A DNA stretch of 25,244 bases from NCBI GenBank assembly GCA_964429355.1, contig CAYSCH010000100.1, positions 1-25,244 of the forward strand, written 5' to 3'. Origin of the DNA: JAAYAY01 sp964429355 (GTDB lineage: Bacteria > Planctomycetota > Planctomycetia > Pirellulales > Thermoguttaceae). Positions 22,111 to 25,244 of the stretch are shown here, piece after piece (within the stretch, counting starts at the first letter, position 1; every line of letters starts with the position of its first letter). Under the pieces are notes generated by a model that did not search any database, was not told the DNA's origin, and worked only from the letters and a program-made list of their open reading frames with translations. Both the position numbers and the translations under genes were made by a program.

Positions 22111-24888
22111 ATGACTGAACACCGGAACTCTTCGATGCTCCAGTCACTGCCCCGATCGATATCTCTGGGCACGACGCTCCAGGCCATCACGGCTCTGGTG
22201 ACCCGTTTCCCAATGACGACGATCATCGTGGGGTGCCTGCTTGCCGTGGTGGCCACGGGCATGGCCCAGAGCCGGCTCAAGTTCCATACGAGTCGATCGG
22301 ATCTGCTCGACCCAGACTGCGAGTACAACCGCCGCTGGCTGGAGTACACCGGCCAGTTCGGGGAGCAGGAAGACGTGGTCGTTGTGGTCCAGGGCGAGAA
22401 TCCCGAGGCACTGATGCCGGTGATCGAAGAAATCGCCGCCCAGTTGCGTCGCAAGCCCGAATGCTTCCGATCGGTGGGCTACAAGCTCGATCCGGCCAAG
22501 CTCCAGAGCAAAGGGCTGTACTACCTGGAGCGTGAACAACTGCGAGCCATCGAGACCTTTCTCGCCGGGGCAGACCCGGTGATTCGCGGCGAATGGTCCA
22601 CGCTGGACCTGGGCGGCCAATTGACGCAGCTCTGTGGCCAACTCGAGCGGGGCGACACACGGTCACTGCAGGGATTCGCCGAAAACGCCCATGCAGGCCA
22701 GTCGCAGGCGTGGGCCATGCTGGGCGCAGCACTGGGCCAGGCCGGCGGCTACCGCTCCCCCTGGCCCGAAATGCCGGCGCCGGCCATGCAGAACATGGAT
22801 ATGCCAAGGGGCTATCTCCTGACCGGTGGCAACCAGGTCGGCATCGTCCTCCTGCGGCTAGTGAAGGGCAAGGACGGAAATTTCGCCGAGTATGCCAAGT
22901 CCCTGGCCGAACTCCGAAAGATCGTTTCCCAGGTCAGAGTTCACCATCCCGAAACGTCCATCGGGCTGACGGGACTGCCGGTGCTGGAAAACGATGAGAT
23001 GGAGTCCAGCGCCAAGTCGATGACCCAGGCCGGCATCCTCTCATTCGTGGGCGTGGCAGTGCTGTACGTGGCCGGCTTCGGCTGTTTTCGTCATCCCACC
23101 ATGGCCGTGATCGCCCTCATGTTGCCCATGGCCTGGTCGTTCGGCTACATCACCCTGGCGGTCGGGCATCTCAACATTCTCAGCAGCGCGTTCGGCACGA
23201 TCGTCATCGGCCTCGGAAGCGATTTCGCCGTCTACCACGTTGCCCATTACCTCCGTCTGCGGGAACAGTCTCTTCCGACTCGAGCAGCTCTCCTGGAGAC
23301 CGCGAGAAGTGCCGGCCCAAGTATTACGACGGGCGCACTGAGCACGGCGCTGGCGTTTTTCGTGATCGGATTGACCGGTTTTCCGGGAGTGGCCGAACTG
23401 GGAATCGTTGCCGGCGGCGGGATTCTGCTGTGCTGGATTGCGGCGATGACCGTACTGCCTGCCATGGTGCAGTGGATCGACAGCAAGTGGCCACTCCGGC
23501 GAGTTCCTCCCCCGCTGGATCTGAACATCTGGCTCAGGCCGTTGCTGGAGCGTCCGCGTCTCCTGGTAGTACCGTTCCTGCTCGGCTCGGCGCTGCTGGC
23601 GGTGGGCATCTGCCGGCTGCGGTACGATCACAACCTGCTGAACCTGCAGGCGGTGGGCCTGGAGAGCGTGGAACTGGAAAAGGATCTGCTCCAGCAGAAC
23701 AACATGAACGCCTCGTTCGCCGTTTCGATCGCCGCCACGCGGGAGGAACTGGTGGCGCGCAAAGAACGGTTCCTCGCGTTGCCGCTGGTGGGCGAGGTTC
23801 GCGAAATCGTGACCTATCTCCCTGAGGACACCTCGTCAAAACGATCGATCATCGAACGTATCGAGCGCCGACTTGCCAACTTGCCCAGCGGGGTGCCATC
23901 GATTCCGGTTATCCCTCCTGCCGACCTGAATTTTGCGCTCACCCGGTTGCAGCAGTTCTTGGCCGCGGGGGGCAGGACGGCTGAGGTCCAGCAGCTCGGG
24001 CAGCTTCGTTCTCTCGTGGGCAACCTTCCGGAGCCGGAATACCGCCGGCGGCTCTCGGCATTCCAGCAGGCAATGGCCGCCGACCTCCTCGGCCGACTTC
24101 ATGCAGTCCGGGCTTCGGCCAATCCCGAGCCGCCCCGGTGGACCGACCTTCCCGACGGTCTGGTCTCCCGTTTCGTGGGACGCAACGGCAGTTACCTCAT
24201 GCAGGTTTACAGCAAGGCCGATATCTGGGACATGGAGTCCATGGAGGACTTCATCCAGCAGGTGCGGAGTGTCGACGCTGACGCGACCGGCAATCCCATG
24301 CAAGTCTACGAGTCGTCGCGGCAGATGAAGCGGAGCTACGAGCAGGCAGCGTGGTATGCCCTGGTCATGGTGCTCATCACCGTCTACCTGGATTTCCGCA
24401 GTATCCGCGCGACCCTTCTGGCCCTGGTGCCTTTGGCACTGGCGATGCTCCAGGTCTTCGGCCTGATGGGCATGCTCGATATTCCGCTCAATCCGGCGAA
24501 CATGATCGTACTGCCGCTGATCCTTGGGGTGGGAGTCGATATCGGCGTCCATGTCGTACACGACTACCAACGGGAACCTGCGCCCTATCGCATGAGCGGA
24601 TCAACAACCACGGCCATTATTGTCAACACGCTCATGAACATGGTTGGCTTTGGAAGCCTGATGATCGCCAGCCATCGAGGTGTCGCCAGTCTGGGCCAGG
24701 TACTGACTCTCGGCATGACCTGCAATCTATTGAGCGGATTGGTCATGCCGAGCCTGCTCCGCCTGTGCAGCGTTGGGTCCGGCAATCACGGTTGCGAGGG
24801 AACCGAACGTCCGGCGGGAGAATGCGTCATGGAGCCGGCGGAAGTAACGCCGGCCGTGGTGCGGCGCCCGGACGAAAGAGCGGCGTGA
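22111..24888 (+). CDS. RND/MMPL-superfamily exporter, HpnN-like
   Basis: A 925-residue inner-membrane transporter with the two-fold RND plan. TM1 is at about 34-51; a large periplasmic loop (52-305); TM2-6 (about 308-460) with GLGSDFAVYH, whose D371 is the likely proton-relay residue; TM7 (about 484-503); a second loop (504-745); TM8-12 (about 748-875) with LGVGVDIGVHVVHDY, containing D810 as the paired charge. The QSRLKFHTSRSDLLDPD stretch after TM1 is typical of MMPL proteins related to the hopanoid transporter HpnN. No hopanoid or squalene gene is present here, so the substrate is open: hopanoid, other lipid or hydrophobic molecule. A C-terminal tail of about 45 residues is polar. GGGG lies 5 nt before the ATG; a second ATG 24 bases in is possible. 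No partner genes are adjacent, so it is probably a single-gene unit. Confidence 0.85.
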   Translation: MTEHRNSSMLQSLPRSISLGTTLQAITALVTRFPMTTIIVGCLLAVVATGMAQSRLKFHTSRSDLLDPDCEYNRRWLEYTGQFGEQEDVVVVVQGENPEALMPVIEEIAAQLRRKPECFRSVGYKLDPAKLQSKGLYYLEREQLRAIETFLAGADPVIRGEWSTLDLGGQLTQLCGQLERGDTRSLQGFAENAHAGQSQAWAMLGAALGQAGGYRSPWPEMPAPAMQNMDMPRGYLLTGGNQVGIVLLRLVKGKDGNFAEYAKSLAELRKIVSQVRVHHPETSIGLTGLPVLENDEMESSAKSMTQAGILSFVGVAVLYVAGFGCFRHPTMAVIALMLPMAWSFGYITLAVGHLNILSSAFGTIVIGLGSDFAVYHVAHYLRLREQSLPTRAALLETARSAGPSITTGALSTALAFFVIGLTGFPGVAELGIVAGGGILLCWIAAMTVLPAMVQWIDSKWPLRRVPPPLDLNIWLRPLLERPRLLVVPFLLGSALLAVGICRLRYDHNLLNLQAVGLESVELEKDLLQQNNMNASFAVSIAATREELVARKERFLALPLVGEVREIVTYLPEDTSSKRSIIERIERRLANLPSGVPSIPVIPPADLNFALTRLQQFLAAGGRTAEVQQLGQLRSLVGNLPEPEYRRRLSAFQQAMAADLLGRLHAVRASANPEPPRWTDLPDGLVSRFVGRNGSYLMQVYSKADIWDMESMEDFIQQVRSVDADATGNPMQVYESSRQMKRSYEQAAWYALVMVLITVYLDFRSIRATLLALVPLALAMLQVFGLMGMLDIPLNPANMIVLPLILGVGVDIGVHVVHDYQREPAPYRMSGSTTTAIIVNTLMNMVGFGSLMIASHRGVASLGQVLTLGMTCNLLSGLVMPSLLRLCSVGSGNHGCEGTERPAGECVMEPAEVTPAVVRRPDERAA

Positions 24889-24892
24889 TGAT

Positions 24893-24911
24893 CGGTCCTG
24901 CGAATGGACCG
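24893..24911 (+). terminator. Hairpin just after the RND gene
   Basis: CGGTCC (24893-24898) and GGACCG (24906-24911), perfect 6-bp stem with a 7-nt loop, 4 bp after the stop. It is followed by a second small stem GGCC-TGAT-GGCC. No T-run, so termination is uncertain. Confidence 0.35.
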
Positions 24912-24930
24912 GCCTGATGGCCGAGGACCG

Positions 24931-24958
24931 GCACGGAGCGGGGAGCACGGAGCGGGGA
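24931..24958. repeat. Perfect 14-bp tandem duplication
   Basis: GCACGGAGCGGGGA occurs twice in a row (24931-24944, 24945-24958). A partial copy, GAGCGGGGAG, follows at 24981-24990. Confidence 0.85.
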
Positions 24959-24991
24959 GGGGCACGGTCAGGACATGGGTGAGCGGGGAGC

Positions 24992-25033
24992 AGATCGGAG
25001 ATAGAAGATCGGAGATGGGAGATCGGGACAGGG
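24992..25033. repeat. Degenerate 14-bp tandem repeat, three units
   Basis: Units start at 24992, 25006 and 25020: AGATCGGAGATAGA, AGATCGGAGATGGG, AGATCGGGACAGGG. The same 14-bp period as the duplication before it; a 7-bp GGGACAG repeat follows. The plus strand is almost all purine. Confidence 0.8.
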
Positions 25034-25041
25034 GACAGGGG

Positions 25042-25111
25042 CGTTCTTCATGAGCTCGATTGAAAACGCGACTGGCGAGCGAGGGTGAAGAACGAAGACG
25101 TCCTCGCTTGC
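25042..25111. repeat. Overlapping inverted repeats in the 3' flank
   Basis: CGTTCTTCA (25042-25050) is the exact inverse of TGAAGAACG (25086-25094). GCGAGCGAGG (25075-25084) pairs with CCTCGCTTGC (25102-25111) with one wobble. The two stems interlock and could not both form as simple hairpins. The remaining 25112-25244 shows nothing I can identify. Confidence 0.6.
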
Positions 25112-25244
25112 GCGTCGGGGTCAAGGAGGCAGCGGCGGAGGGCGGCTTGCAGAGGCGTGGAACCGGCATCTGCATGGGGTAAACTCGGGAATTTCGTACC
25201 GCATGGGGCTGGTGCGCCGAAATGGCACTTGGGCGAGAGAGGTT

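Noticed and set aside
24931..25033. CRISPR array
   Set aside because: Repeats are only 14 bp, directly abutting with no spacers, and no cas gene is near.

Overview
This window looks like a planctomycete chromosome (Planctomycetota, probably Pirellulales-like), roughly 60% G+C. The evidence is a 71-residue protein of a type I associate with planctomycetes, a long RseP with extra PDZ units, Tat-exported and calcium-loop (VCBS/FG-GAP) secreted proteins, a CdsA with the non-canonical FGGVLDILD signature, and a didermic envelope set (LptE-like and BamD-like lipoproteins, an HpnN-like RND exporter). The assignment is inferred from gene content. No rRNA or tRNA gene was found to anchor it.

Layout. 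1-1540: the 5' part of ftsH (minus), cut by the window edge. 1966-5864: a plus-strand module of dxr, rseP (translationally overlapping) and, behind a good sigma70-type promoter, a small conserved gene. 6046-17398: a minus-strand housekeeping block, read right to left: uppS, cdsA, a double zinc-ribbon gene, phoH, pgpH, ybeY, a CBS/CNNM transporter (corC-like), recO, a BamD-like gene, an LptE-like gene and folP. Several junctions overlap or are under 50 bp, and a near-consensus promoter precedes uppS. 17544-18044: a trmH/spoU-type methyltransferase with a strikingly structured leader. 18054-18650: non-coding, with hairpins and a candidate promoter. 18651-20961: a Tat-exported barrel-type protein converging on a secreted VCBS protein. 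21148-21609: a two-TM PH-like membrane protein. 22111-24888: an RND/MMPL exporter. 24889-25244: short tandem repeats and hairpins.

How the genes fit together. Most are envelope and RNA/DNA maintenance functions: isoprenoid supply (dxr), undecaprenyl-PP synthesis (uppS), phospholipid precursor (cdsA), membrane proteolysis (ftsH, rseP), outer-membrane assembly lipoproteins, ribosome/RNA maturation (ybeY, phoH, trmH-like), c-di-AMP turnover (pgpH), recombination repair (recO) and folate synthesis (folP). Two classical neighbourhoods, uppS-cdsA-dxr-rseP and ftsH-folP, are both present but split and interleaved.

I found no convincing new defence or mobile system. The best leads are the leader upstream of the trmH-like gene, which can form two mutually exclusive GC-rich hairpins, the structured RNA-like stretch beside it, the small promoter-driven gene after rseP, and an assembly gap in ybeY whose true length can be deduced as -1 bp.
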